Source: Lyngbya sp. PCC 8106
GTDB taxonomy: Bacteria; Cyanobacteriota; Cyanobacteriia; Cyanobacteriales; Microcoleaceae
DNA length: 64,000 nucleotides
Direction of reading: 5' to 3'
Assembly: GCF_000169095.1 (NCBI RefSeq)
Contig: NZ_AAVU01000021.1
Coordinates: 44,333 to 108,332 of the forward strand
Shown: in pieces, positions 9,745 through 17,938 of the stretch
How positions within the stretch are numbered: position 1 is the stretch's first letter
Layout of the letters: every line of letters starts with the position of its first letter
Made by a program: the position numbers and the translations under genes
The notes under the pieces: model-generated
Databases searched by the model: none
What the model was told of the DNA's origin: nothing
Seen by the model: only the letters and a program-made list of their open reading frames with translations

Positions 9745-10782
9745 CTAACTGCTAATTTTTTTTAATCTTTGACTCGTCAATTCTGTCGCAAATTGCAACG
9801 CCGCTTTCATACTCAAAGCATCTGCTATTCCTTTTCCGACAATATCAAAAGCCGTACCATGATCGGGAGAAGTCCGAATAAAAGGTAAACCAATTGTAGT
9901 ATTAACCGCCCGATCAAATGCCATTAATTTAACCGGAATTAAGCCTTGATCGTGGTAGAGAGCAAGATAGGCATCGTGGACATTTTTTGCGGAATTATAC
10001 CAAGCTTGACCAGGTTTTACCCATAGTGTATCCGGTGGAATAGGGCCATCTAATTGCAGTTGGGGATAGCGAATACTTTGCTGTTTTACCCAATCAATGA
10101 TCCAGTCTTTTTCTTCCGTTCCTAACTGCCCATTTTCCCCACTATGAGGGTTTAAACCTGAGACTGCAATTTTCGGGTTTTTGATCCCAAAATCTTGTTC
10201 TAAACATTCAATGAGTAAGTCTAATTTTAAGCTAAGAAGTTCGGGTGTTAAAGTTGTCGGAACTTCAGATAAAGGAATATGAGTCGTGGCTAAAAGGGTG
10301 CGGAGTATCCAATTTGTTTGAGGAGATTTTGCCACAAATAGCATCCCAAACCGCTTAATTCCTGCTTTTTCAGCCAGTAATTCCGTTTGACCCGGATAGT
10401 GATGTCCGGCAGCTTTCCAGTGGGTTTTAGCGATGGGTGCGGTGACAATGGCGTGATATTTTCCGGCTAAAGTTTGGGTAATTGCTGTTTCTAAATAAGC
10501 AAAACTCGCTGCACCACTGGCAATATTTCCGCTTCCAAGTGTGATTTTATCGAGGTATTCATTCTGTTCAATTTCTAATAGATTAAAATCATCGGGATGC
10601 GCTAAATCTGAGCAAATAGACTTTAATTTTTCATAGGTTTGTTGTAAAATTTGGCGATGACCAATTAAGGTAATTTCACATTCGGAAGTTAAAGTTTTAT
10701 CGGCTAAAGCTTTTAAAATAACTTCCGGGCCAATTCCAGCCGGATCGCCTAATGTTACTGCAAGATGGGGTTTAGATGGCAT
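9745..10782 (-). CDS. pdxA: 4-hydroxythreonine-4-phosphate dehydrogenase
   Basis: PdxA oxidises 4-phosphohydroxy-L-threonine in the DXP-dependent route to pyridoxal phosphate, using NAD and a divalent metal. Family motifs are AVTLGDPAGIGPEV at the N-terminus, VTAPIAKTHWKAAGHHYPGQ (metal histidine and substrate loop), ALYHDQGLIPVK (second metal histidine) and IRTSPDHGTAFDIVGKG (third). I chose the ATG at 10782, which gives about 345 residues; an upstream in-frame extension to 10845 lies inside the previous gene and is not conserved in style. The start overlaps the end of the SLH gene by 11 bases, so the two are translationally coupled. Confidence 0.93.
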   Translation of the reverse strand: MPSKPHLAVTLGDPAGIGPEVILKALADKTLTSECEITLIGHRQILQQTYEKLKSICSDLAHPDDFNLLEIEQNEYLDKITLGSGNIASGAASFAYLETAITQTLAGKYHAIVTAPIAKTHWKAAGHHYPGQTELLAEKAGIKRFGMLFVAKSPQTNWILRTLLATTHIPLSEVPTTLTPELLSLKLDLLIECLEQDFGIKNPKIAVSGLNPHSGENGQLGTEEKDWIIDWVKQQSIRYPQLQLDGPIPPDTLWVKPGQAWYNSAKNVHDAYLALYHDQGLIPVKLMAFDRAVNTTIGLPFIRTSPDHGTAFDIVGKGIADALSMKAALQFATELTSQRLKKISS

Positions 10783-12646
10783 TATTTTGAATGGTAATAA
10801 CTTGGGGAGGTGTTGAGTCGGGTGGATAGAGAAAATTAATCTCAACCCGTTGACGGGAGTTCGCAGACATGAAGAATGTTACTAGGGGTTGACCGAGTTG
10901 TCCACGTCGTTGTGTTAGATGAAGATAGTGAGTTTGAGACTCACCTACTTGATTATCATAGCTAACTTTAACGGTTCCACGAAAAAAAGTAGAGTCTGAG
11001 GAATATTTTAGAAAGAGTAGCTGATTTTGAAAGAGATCTGCTTCATTATTTTTTAAAGGAGAGGAAAAGATAATCTGAACCGTTTGATATTGACTAAACT
11101 TATTATATAAGGTGAAACCTATTTTGTACTCAATTCCATAATTTGCATGAGCAAAATAAGCCGTATCTGGATACCGAACTAACATTTTAGCACTTTGAAT
11201 TTGTTGAGTGCCGAGTGTAATTTTATGAAGGGTTCCAATCCCATAAGAAAAAGCTTGTCCGAGTTGAGGAATACTCAGAAGATTTGATTCGGAATTATCA
11301 CTAATTTCAGCTTGCCATTGTGTTCCTTGAGATACACCCGCAACGCGACTAAAAACAATGGGTAAAGTCACCTCAGGTTCGAGTGGAGTAGGAGTTGCAT
11401 CACGAGGTTCAGCAAGTCCTTTATTATTTAATAATTCAATCCATTCTGATAATGTTGGAGGACGATAGGTATTATCAGAATTTAAAGAGGCTTTTTGGGC
11501 TAAATCTGCTACATATATTTGGTCTGTTGTAGAGAGACGTATCATTGTTGAACGACCATTTGAAGCAGGGAAATCGGGAATAGGAATCGGTAAATTCATC
11601 AGCATTTTATACTGTCCGGGTTCAAGACGCAATTCTTCAGGAAATATATCCTGTTGACCGCCTCGTAGAACCTCATTCATTGTGCGACTTCCCGGCCCAG
11701 AATAAACCGTTCCTTCCAAATTTTTTTGCTGTTCAGGTAAGTTAATATAGGGTGCATCAGGTGTACTAAGATAACTCGCAGCCGCTAAGATTTGAACTTG
11801 AATAGGATTATCGGTTGGATTGTAAAGAATAATTCCTTGATAGAAAGGATGGGTTTCTGATTTTGTTTCTGCTCGGGTAATATGATGAGAAAAAATATCA
11901 AATCTCCCCGTAAAGGCAAAGTTAAGATGAGCTTGTGGAACTTGTTTGTTATTCGGGGGAAATGTGGAGAGTAAAATGCCTTCTGTGAGTACAAGTTCAG
12001 GGCTATTGCTGTTCAATGTGGGGAGAGTATCTAATTGACCGGGTAAAGGGCGAATTTCTGTAGGTTTAATATTCAAACCAACAATAGATTCAAGAGGAAC
12101 TCCGCCCAAATTTAAAACTCGACAAAGTAATGCAGTAACTTCTCCTCTGGTCGTATTTTCATTAGGTCTAAATTCTTGAATATCAGGATAATTTACAATA
12201 ATTGCGGCTCTAATTGCTTCGGCTACATAGGCTGTAGCGTAGTTAGGAATTAAAGCTGAATCTATAAAAATTTTATCCAGCATTCTCTCGACATCTGAGA
12301 AAGAAATATATTGTAGATAAGCACCTAAAACAGCAATTGCTTGAACTCGGGTAATGTTCTGTTTTGGTCTAAAAGTTTCGTCTGGATAACCTGCAAAAAA
12401 TCCCTTTTCTGAAGCCATTTTTATTGCGTTATATGCCCAATATTTTTCAGCAACATCTTTGAATTTAATCTGTTTACGTCTGATCGGTGCATCTGGAAAT
12501 ATATTACACATTAAAACCGCAAATTCGGCGCGATTAATATCTTTTTCAGGACGAAAGGTTCCATCGGGATAACCGCTAACGAGATTGCGTCTAGCTAACT
12601 CAATAATGCACGATTTAGCCCAATAATTTTGAACGTCAGAAAACAT
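10772..12646 (-). CDS. SLH-domain protein with DUF3370
   Basis: A 624-residue protein. Three S-layer homology repeats occupy residues 1-65, 66-125 and 126-190, with the motifs SGYPDGTFRPEKDINRAEF, AGYPDETFRPKQNITR and FRPNENTTRGEVTALL. The remainder, about 240-620, matches cyanobacterial DUF3370, with YQGIILYNPTDNPIQVQILA and SGPGSRTMNEVLRGGQQD. SLH domains normally anchor exported proteins to the peptidoglycan or cell wall. It is odd that no signal peptide precedes the first SLH repeat and none is visible upstream in frame. The 3' end overlaps pdxA by 11 bases. Confidence 0.82.
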   Translation of the reverse strand: MFSDVQNYWAKSCIIELARRNLVSGYPDGTFRPEKDINRAEFAVLMCNIFPDAPIRRKQIKFKDVAEKYWAYNAIKMASEKGFFAGYPDETFRPKQNITRVQAIAVLGAYLQYISFSDVERMLDKIFIDSALIPNYATAYVAEAIRAAIIVNYPDIQEFRPNENTTRGEVTALLCRVLNLGGVPLESIVGLNIKPTEIRPLPGQLDTLPTLNSNSPELVLTEGILLSTFPPNNKQVPQAHLNFAFTGRFDIFSHHITRAETKSETHPFYQGIILYNPTDNPIQVQILAAASYLSTPDAPYINLPEQQKNLEGTVYSGPGSRTMNEVLRGGQQDIFPEELRLEPGQYKMLMNLPIPIPDFPASNGRSTMIRLSTTDQIYVADLAQKASLNSDNTYRPPTLSEWIELLNNKGLAEPRDATPTPLEPEVTLPIVFSRVAGVSQGTQWQAEISDNSESNLLSIPQLGQAFSYGIGTLHKITLGTQQIQSAKMLVRYPDTAYFAHANYGIEYKIGFTLYNKFSQYQTVQIIFSSPLKNNEADLFQNQLLFLKYSSDSTFFRGTVKVSYDNQVGESQTHYLHLTQRRGQLGQPLVTFFMSANSRQRVEINFLYPPDSTPPQVITIQNNAI

Positions 12647-12682
12647 AATTAACCTCGAATTTGATTGGATTTTAACTCAAAT

Positions 12683-13003
12683 TTACTCAGTCCATAATAA
12701 CTTTACTTTCTGAGTAAATCCTCCTTTTTCCGCACGTTTTTGGTCGCGAGTTAATAAAATTGATTCTTGATTAATATTATGACTCTCAATCAAAGCATCA
12801 ATCACATCCAATAAATCCGCCAACTCCTCAATTAAATCCTCGCCATTTGCGGTAGCTGCTTCTTGGGCTTCTTCTAGGAGTTTATCCCGCAATGCTTGAC
12901 GATATTCGCCTTCAGAAAGGATAATGGTATCGCACTGATGACCGGCTTGGCGAATAATTTCGGGAATTAGATCGCGCACCAGTTTATTATGTTCTTGACG
13001 CAT
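12683..13003 (-). CDS. MazG-like/phosphoribosyl-ATP pyrophosphohydrolase-like protein
   Basis: A 106-residue all-alpha NTP pyrophosphohydrolase of the MazG-like superfamily (the COG4997 type). The start NKLVRDLIPEII and the metal-binding acidic helices LLEEAQEA and DLIEELADLLDVIDAL carry the expected E-x-x-E and E-x-x-D patterns. These small enzymes hydrolyse nucleoside triphosphates to monophosphate and pyrophosphate and are seen as house-cleaning enzymes; the substrate here is unknown. It is divergent from the exported methyltransferase gene at 13062, so the 58 bases between them must carry both promoters. Confidence 0.8.
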   Translation of the reverse strand: MRQEHNKLVRDLIPEIIRQAGHQCDTIILSEGEYRQALRDKLLEEAQEAATANGEDLIEELADLLDVIDALIESHNINQESILLTRDQKRAEKGGFTQKVKLLWTE

Positions 13004-13061
13004 TAATTGCTATCCTCTTATACAATAGGTTAAGATTACCTCAATTTAGTTACTTATTATC

Positions 13062-13829
13062 ATGCAAATTTTCAGTCAACCTTTTCATCGAGTCGCGCTG
13101 ATTTTCCTCTCTGTTCTATTCGCAGTCGGACTCAACGCTTGTACTCTGTTCGAGTCTATTTCTATTTTGCATTCTGATGACGTTTATCAGGAACGATTTG
13201 TTCACAGTCCTGATGGAATTGGTAAGTTTTATATGGGTCGAGAAATTGCTCAGGTTATGGGACATGAGGGGGCGGCTTGGTTAGAACGTCCGAGTCGCAT
13301 GACTTCAGAAGCACCACAAAAAGCGATTACTGATTTGAACTTCAAGCCGACTGATATTGTCGCTGATATTGGGGCGGGTACAGGTTATTTTACCTTTAGA
13401 ATTAGTCCATTAGTTCCCGAAGGAAAGGTTTTTTCTGTTGATGTCCAGCCGGAAATGTTAGAGTTAATGAATTTTGTGATCGACGAAGAAAATATTACCA
13501 ATATTGAAACTGTTTTAGGGGAGATTGACAACCCTAATTTACCAAAATCTACGGTTGATATTACATTGTTAGTTGATGCTTATCACGAATTTGAATATCC
13601 TCAAGAAATGATGCAGGGAATTGTTCAAGCTCTCAAACCTGGAGGACGAGTTGTTTTGTTAGAATATCGCCAAGAAAATCCTCTCATTATGATCAAAGGG
13701 TTGCACAAAATGAGCGAAAAGCAAGTCAAAAAAGAAATGCAAGCAGTCGGTTTGGTTTGGCAAGAAACAAAAGATATTTTGCCTCAACAACATTTGATGA
13801 TTTTCACCAAGCCAGAAACTTTAACTTGA
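13062..13829 (+). CDS. Class I SAM methyltransferase with lipoprotein-like signal
   Basis: A 255-residue protein. The first 27 residues form a signal sequence with a hydrophobic core and a lipobox-like end, VGLNAC. The rest is a Rossmann methyltransferase: motif I VADIGAGTGYFTFRI, the acidic residue in VFSVDVQPEML, then LLVDAYHEFEYPQ and PGGRVVLLEYR. A SAM-dependent enzyme with an export signal is paradoxical because SAM is cytoplasmic. The same layout is known from many uncharacterised bacterial homologues, and the hydrophobic stretch could be a membrane anchor instead. The neighbour downstream, 79 bases away, is a periplasmic binding protein. Confidence 0.8.
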   Translation: MQIFSQPFHRVALIFLSVLFAVGLNACTLFESISILHSDDVYQERFVHSPDGIGKFYMGREIAQVMGHEGAAWLERPSRMTSEAPQKAITDLNFKPTDIVADIGAGTGYFTFRISPLVPEGKVFSVDVQPEMLELMNFVIDEENITNIETVLGEIDNPNLPKSTVDITLLVDAYHEFEYPQEMMQGIVQALKPGGRVVLLEYRQENPLIMIKGLHKMSEKQVKKEMQAVGLVWQETKDILPQQHLMIFTKPETLT

Positions 13830-13908
13830 AGTTAAAAATCGCTTTAATTTCGAGTATAATAGAAATACTTCAACTCAGGTTGCATAACTTTATAAAATCG
13901 GATCATTA

Positions 13909-14820
13909 ATGATTAAAAAACTTTTTATTCTGGGAATTATTGTATCAATGCTACCTTTAGCAGCTTGTTCTTCTCCTTCTTCTCAAACTTCAATGCAGGG
14001 AATAGAAGAACCGTTAGTGATTAGCGCAATTCCGGATCAAGATCCCGAAGAATTACAGAGAAAGTATCAAAAACTCGCGACTTATTTAGAAGAAAAACTA
14101 GGCGTTCCCGTTGAATATAAGCCCGTCACAGATTATGCCGCAGCAGTAACAGCTTTTAAAGTTGGAGATTTAGAATTAGTCTGGTTTGGCGGTTTAACGG
14201 GAGTTCAAGCCCGTCTACAAGTTCCGGGAGCAGAAGCGATTGCCCAACGAGATATTGATCAACAATTTCATAGTTTATTTATTGCTAATAAATCCAGTGA
14301 ATTGACTCCTTTAAATGACATTGATGAACTGCAAAAACTCAAGGGAAAAAGTTTTACTTTTGGAAGCGAATCTTCTACATCAGGTCGATTAATGCCACAG
14401 TATTTTCTTAAACAAGCAGGGGTAAATTTAGAAGATTTTAAAGGGGAACCTGGCTTTTCAGGTGATCATGATAAGACGATTAAACTCGTAGAAGCCGGAA
14501 CTTATCAGGTGGGTGCAGTCAATGAAAAGGTTTGGGAAAAACGAGTTCAAGAAAATGCGATAAACTTAGATCAGGTTGAGGTGATTTGGCGTACACCTGC
14601 CTATTATGATTACCATTGGGTAATTCATCCCCAAGTTAAGGAACAATACAGTGCAGACTTCATTCAAAAGATACAAGAGGCTTTTATTAGTCTTGATCCC
14701 AAGGTGCCAGAGGAAAAGGAAATTCTAGATTTGTTTAGTGCAAGTCAATTTATTACAACTCAAAACTCAAACTATACTCAAATTGAAGAAGTAGGGCGAG
14801 AAATTGGTAAAATTAAGTAA
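13909..14820 (+). CDS. PhnD-like ABC transporter substrate-binding lipoprotein
   Basis: A 303-residue periplasmic solute-binding lipoprotein with lipobox LPLAACSS near residue 20. The mature part follows the phosphate/phosphite/phosphonate-binding (PhnD/TIGR01098-like) pattern: PLVISAIPDQDPEELQRKY, LATYLEEKLGVPVEYKPV, LELVWFGGLTG and TFGSESSTSGRLMP. The ATPase and fused permease encoded at 15345-17873 complete the importer. Some close families are labelled putative selenate importers, so the ligand could be phosphonate, phosphite, selenate or another oxyanion. The sequence alone does not decide. Confidence 0.85.
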   Translation: MIKKLFILGIIVSMLPLAACSSPSSQTSMQGIEEPLVISAIPDQDPEELQRKYQKLATYLEEKLGVPVEYKPVTDYAAAVTAFKVGDLELVWFGGLTGVQARLQVPGAEAIAQRDIDQQFHSLFIANKSSELTPLNDIDELQKLKGKSFTFGSESSTSGRLMPQYFLKQAGVNLEDFKGEPGFSGDHDKTIKLVEAGTYQVGAVNEKVWEKRVQENAINLDQVEVIWRTPAYYDYHWVIHPQVKEQYSADFIQKIQEAFISLDPKVPEEKEILDLFSASQFITTQNSNYTQIEEVGREIGKIK

Positions 14821-14939
14821 TAATTTGCTCAAAACCTTGTGCCAATAGAATTTAGGATAAACTTCTTGCTTCAAAACCAATTAGAAATGGCTAGGGAACA
14901 ATGGATTAAAAATATACTTTAAATCTTTGGGTTAATACA

Positions 14940-15326
14940 ATGCTCAAACTTCTATTTTTGTCGCTGTTATTTTTTTGGGGAAGTGAATTCGTCACTCCAA
15001 TGATCGCACAATCATCGCCAGTATCCTGCACAATTGATGAATCTGGGACTGATGACTATAGCTTTCAACTCTTTAATTGTAACTATTCACGATCGCAAAT
15101 TGACACAGAAAGAATTAGTTTTCAATTATCGACTAATTTAGGGACATTGATTATCTTAAAAGCTCAGTCCGGTGCAGAAGTTATTATGCCCAACCCAGAC
15201 CAAGTAAATGCTCTCATTCAGACGGCTTGGGTTTTGGAGAGAGCCGAACAGTTTAATGATGTTATGGAACTCACACTTTATAATCAAGAAACTGGAAAAA
15301 CAGTTAAAATTGATGTCAGTTTTTGA
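14940..15326 (+). CDS. Small secreted protein of unknown function
   Basis: I do not recognise the family. The protein has 128 residues with an N-terminal signal peptide (hydrophobic residues 2-18, likely cleavage after PMIAQS) and two cysteines, near residues 30 and 48, that could form a disulfide. The rest is polar with mixed alpha/beta character. It sits between the binding protein and the ATPase of an ABC importer and only 18 bases before the ATPase, so it may be co-expressed and act with the transporter in the periplasm. Confidence 0.6.
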   Translation: MLKLLFLSLLFFWGSEFVTPMIAQSSPVSCTIDESGTDDYSFQLFNCNYSRSQIDTERISFQLSTNLGTLIILKAQSGAEVIMPNPDQVNALIQTAWVLERAEQFNDVMELTLYNQETGKTVKIDVSF

Positions 15327-15344
15327 AATCGGTTTGCTTCTTAA

Positions 15345-16121
15345 ATGATACAAAATGTTCCAATTTTTGAACTTAAAAATGTCTCTCATCGCTTTGGAAA
15401 AATTCAGTCTTTAACCGATATTAACCTCAAAATTAAAGCAGGGGAACAAGTCGCATTAGTTGGATCTTCCGGTGCGGGAAAAAGTACCCTGCTGAGTTTA
15501 CTGAATGGTACAATTATTCCAAGTCAAGGTGAAGTTTTGATACTGGGTCGTGATTTTAGAAATCTTCGTCCCAAATTACGCCGTCAAATTCAACAACAAA
15601 TCGGCACTATTTACCAACAATTTAATCTCGTTGATAATCTGCGAGTCATTCATAATATTAATGCAGGTCATTTAGGGCGTTGGTCATTTTTAAAAGCTGC
15701 CATTTCACTCATTTATCCATTAGAAATTCAAACCGCAACCCAAGCACTCCAGCAGGTCGGAATTCCAGAAAAACTCTTTGAACGTACAGATCGCCTTTCT
15801 GGAGGCCAACAGCAACGGGTGGCAATCGCGAGAGTTTTAGTACAAAATCCCACTGCAATATTAGCTGATGAACCGATTGCTAGCCTTGATCCACAACGCT
15901 CCTTTGAAATCATAGATTTACTGCGTCAATTCAGTCAAGAAACCCATAAAACTCTCGTTACCAGTCTGCACGAAATTGAATTTGCTCGCAGTCATTATCA
16001 GCGGATTATTGGTTTAAAATCTGGAAAAATTTTCTTTGATCTTCCCGCTAACACCTTAACAGACTCTCTAATTGAGAAATTATACGATACTTCATTTAAA
16101 ACTGACTATATTTTATCATAA
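15345..16121 (+). CDS. phnC: PhnC-like ABC transporter ATP-binding protein
   Basis: A 258-residue ATPase of the phosphonate-type importer group. Walker A is GSSGAGKSTLLSLL, the Q-loop is IYQQFNLVDNL, the signature is LSGGQQQRVAIARVL, Walker B is AILADEPIASLDP and the H-loop is VTSLHEIEFA. The length and the sequence between Walker A and the Q-loop are those of PhnC rather than of NitT/TauT ATPases. It lies in a cluster with the PhnD-like lipoprotein upstream and the permease 30 bases downstream. The gene symbol reflects family similarity and does not assert the substrate. Confidence 0.85.
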   Translation: MIQNVPIFELKNVSHRFGKIQSLTDINLKIKAGEQVALVGSSGAGKSTLLSLLNGTIIPSQGEVLILGRDFRNLRPKLRRQIQQQIGTIYQQFNLVDNLRVIHNINAGHLGRWSFLKAAISLIYPLEIQTATQALQQVGIPEKLFERTDRLSGGQQQRVAIARVLVQNPTAILADEPIASLDPQRSFEIIDLLRQFSQETHKTLVTSLHEIEFARSHYQRIIGLKSGKIFFDLPANTLTDSLIEKLYDTSFKTDYILS

Positions 16122-16151
16122 AATTCTATCAATTCAACGTCTATTCCTCAA

Positions 16152-17873
16152 ATGAGTTCAACAGCTAAAATCAAACGTCCCTCTTTAGTCAACTGGAAAA
16201 TATTTTGGCTGATAATTACCATTATCTCTCTGATTTGGTCATTACAAACTGCGGGAGTTTTTCAACAAGAATTAGTAAATTTAGGCGGGTTAACCCTAGT
16301 TGAACAATTTCTCAACGCCGCTTTTTATCCCGAACTTAGCCAAGAATTTCTTAAACTTACCCTAGAAGCTAGTTTAAAAACCTTAAGCTTTGCAGTTTGT
16401 GGTACTTTTTTTAGTATTTTAATCGGTTTAATTGGCGGTTTATTTTCCTCTGAAATTTGGTGGAGATCGCTGTCTCCCCATCTATTAGGAACTCCTTGGT
16501 TATTTATACGATCACTTTTAGCTATTCCTCGTTCCATTCACGAAGCCATTTGGGGCTTATTTTTTGTTAATATTTTTGGACTCGATCCTCTGGTGGCAAT
16601 TTTCGCGATCGCTATTCCTTTTGGTACGATTACCGCCAAAGTTTTTTCAGATATATTAGATGAAACCCCTCGTCAAGCTTTAACCGCCCTTTTAAGCAGT
16701 GGTGTTTCTCCTCTCAACGCCTTTCTTTACACCTTATTTCCGCAAGCCTTTCTTAATCTTTTATCATACACCTTTTATCGATTTGAATGTTCGATTCGTT
16801 CAGCAACTCTATTAGGAATTATTGGGGCAGGTGGCTTAGGTTATCAAATCTTACTTAGCCTTCAATCCTTGCGTTATCATCAAGTTTGGACATTATTAAT
16901 TGCATTAGTGATCTTAACCGGATTAACCGATCTGTGGAGTTCAACCTTACGTCATCGCTTGGGTGCGCCTTCTCGTTTAGATCTTAATATTTTACAGTTA
17001 AAAACTGAACAAAGTTACAGCAAATATTCAAAAAATCTAGAACTTAAAAAACATCATTTTCTTTCCTTTTTCACCTTCTCCGGTTATTTTACTCTTGTTT
17101 TAATTGTCTTTTCCTTTTGGGAGATTAACGCTGATTTTTCTAAACTGTTGTCACCTCGAACATGGCAATTATTTGTGTCAATTTTACAAGAGGCGTTTCC
17201 CCCAGATTTTAGTCAACTCCAACAACTCTTGATCTTATCTCAACAAACCCTCGCCCTTTCTATTTTAGCAATAATCATAGCAGGTTTAGGCGGAATATTA
17301 CTTTCATTTCCTGCGGCAAATAACTTCTCATTACCGGGTGGAATATTTGATTTTAGTCAATATAAATCTGCTAACTTTTTAAACTTTGGAACCCTGATTT
17401 GGAGTCTCAGTCGATTGATATTACTCTTTTTTAGGGCTATTCCTGAACCAATTTGGGCATTAATTTTTCTATTTATTTTGTTTCCCGGAATTTTACCCGG
17501 TGCCATTGCTTTGGGGCTACATAACTTAGGGATTTTAGGACGGTTAATGGCAGAAGTCACCGAAAATTTAGATCCCCATCCTTTGCGATCGCTTTCCGGG
17601 TTAGGCGCCACTCGTCCTCAAGTCTTTTTATATGGTGTTTTACCCTTAACTCTCCCTCGATTTATTGCCTATATTCTCTATCGTTGGGAAGTCTGTATTC
17701 GGGCGACTGTAATTGTGGGTTTAGTGGGTGCGGGTGGACTAGGACGATTACTCACAGAACAACTGAGTAGTTTTGATTATCGCAGTATTTTTGCCACATT
17801 AATTGTGTTTATTTCTCTAACCCTTATTGTTGATTTTATCAGTCATTTTATACGACAAACATTGAGAGAATAA
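16152..17873 (+). CDS. phnE: PhnE-like ABC permease, two permease domains fused
   Basis: A 573-residue inner-membrane protein made of two tandem permease units, about residues 1-275 and 300-573. Each has several hydrophobic helices and its own cytoplasmic coupling region: LLGIIGAGGLGYQ in the first and VGLVGAGGLGRLL in the second. PhnE proteins are usually single units of about 260-280 residues that dimerise, so this is a natural fusion of two copies that have diverged. It completes the importer with the PhnD-like and PhnC-like proteins. The gene is followed by a strong hairpin shared with the convergent adhE. Confidence 0.85.
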   Translation: MSSTAKIKRPSLVNWKIFWLIITIISLIWSLQTAGVFQQELVNLGGLTLVEQFLNAAFYPELSQEFLKLTLEASLKTLSFAVCGTFFSILIGLIGGLFSSEIWWRSLSPHLLGTPWLFIRSLLAIPRSIHEAIWGLFFVNIFGLDPLVAIFAIAIPFGTITAKVFSDILDETPRQALTALLSSGVSPLNAFLYTLFPQAFLNLLSYTFYRFECSIRSATLLGIIGAGGLGYQILLSLQSLRYHQVWTLLIALVILTGLTDLWSSTLRHRLGAPSRLDLNILQLKTEQSYSKYSKNLELKKHHFLSFFTFSGYFTLVLIVFSFWEINADFSKLLSPRTWQLFVSILQEAFPPDFSQLQQLLILSQQTLALSILAIIIAGLGGILLSFPAANNFSLPGGIFDFSQYKSANFLNFGTLIWSLSRLILLFFRAIPEPIWALIFLFILFPGILPGAIALGLHNLGILGRLMAEVTENLDPHPLRSLSGLGATRPQVFLYGVLPLTLPRFIAYILYRWEVCIRATVIVGLVGAGGLGRLLTEQLSSFDYRSIFATLIVFISLTLIVDFISHFIRQTLRE

Positions 17874-17877
17874 GTTA

Positions 17878-17927
17878 AAATCCCCCCTTCTACCTTTCCA
17901 AAAGGGATGGCGTAGCCGGGGGGATTT
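17878..17927. terminator. Bidirectional terminator between phnE and adhE
   Basis: AAATCCCCCC (17878-17887) pairs with GGGGGGATTT (17918-17927), a 10-bp stem that has A residues on one side and T residues on the other, so it can work in both directions between two convergent genes. The loop contains GGGATGGCGTAGCCGGGG, a sequence type often seen in dispersed cyanobacterial repeats. Confidence 0.6.
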
Positions 17928-17938
17928 CCTAATAACTG

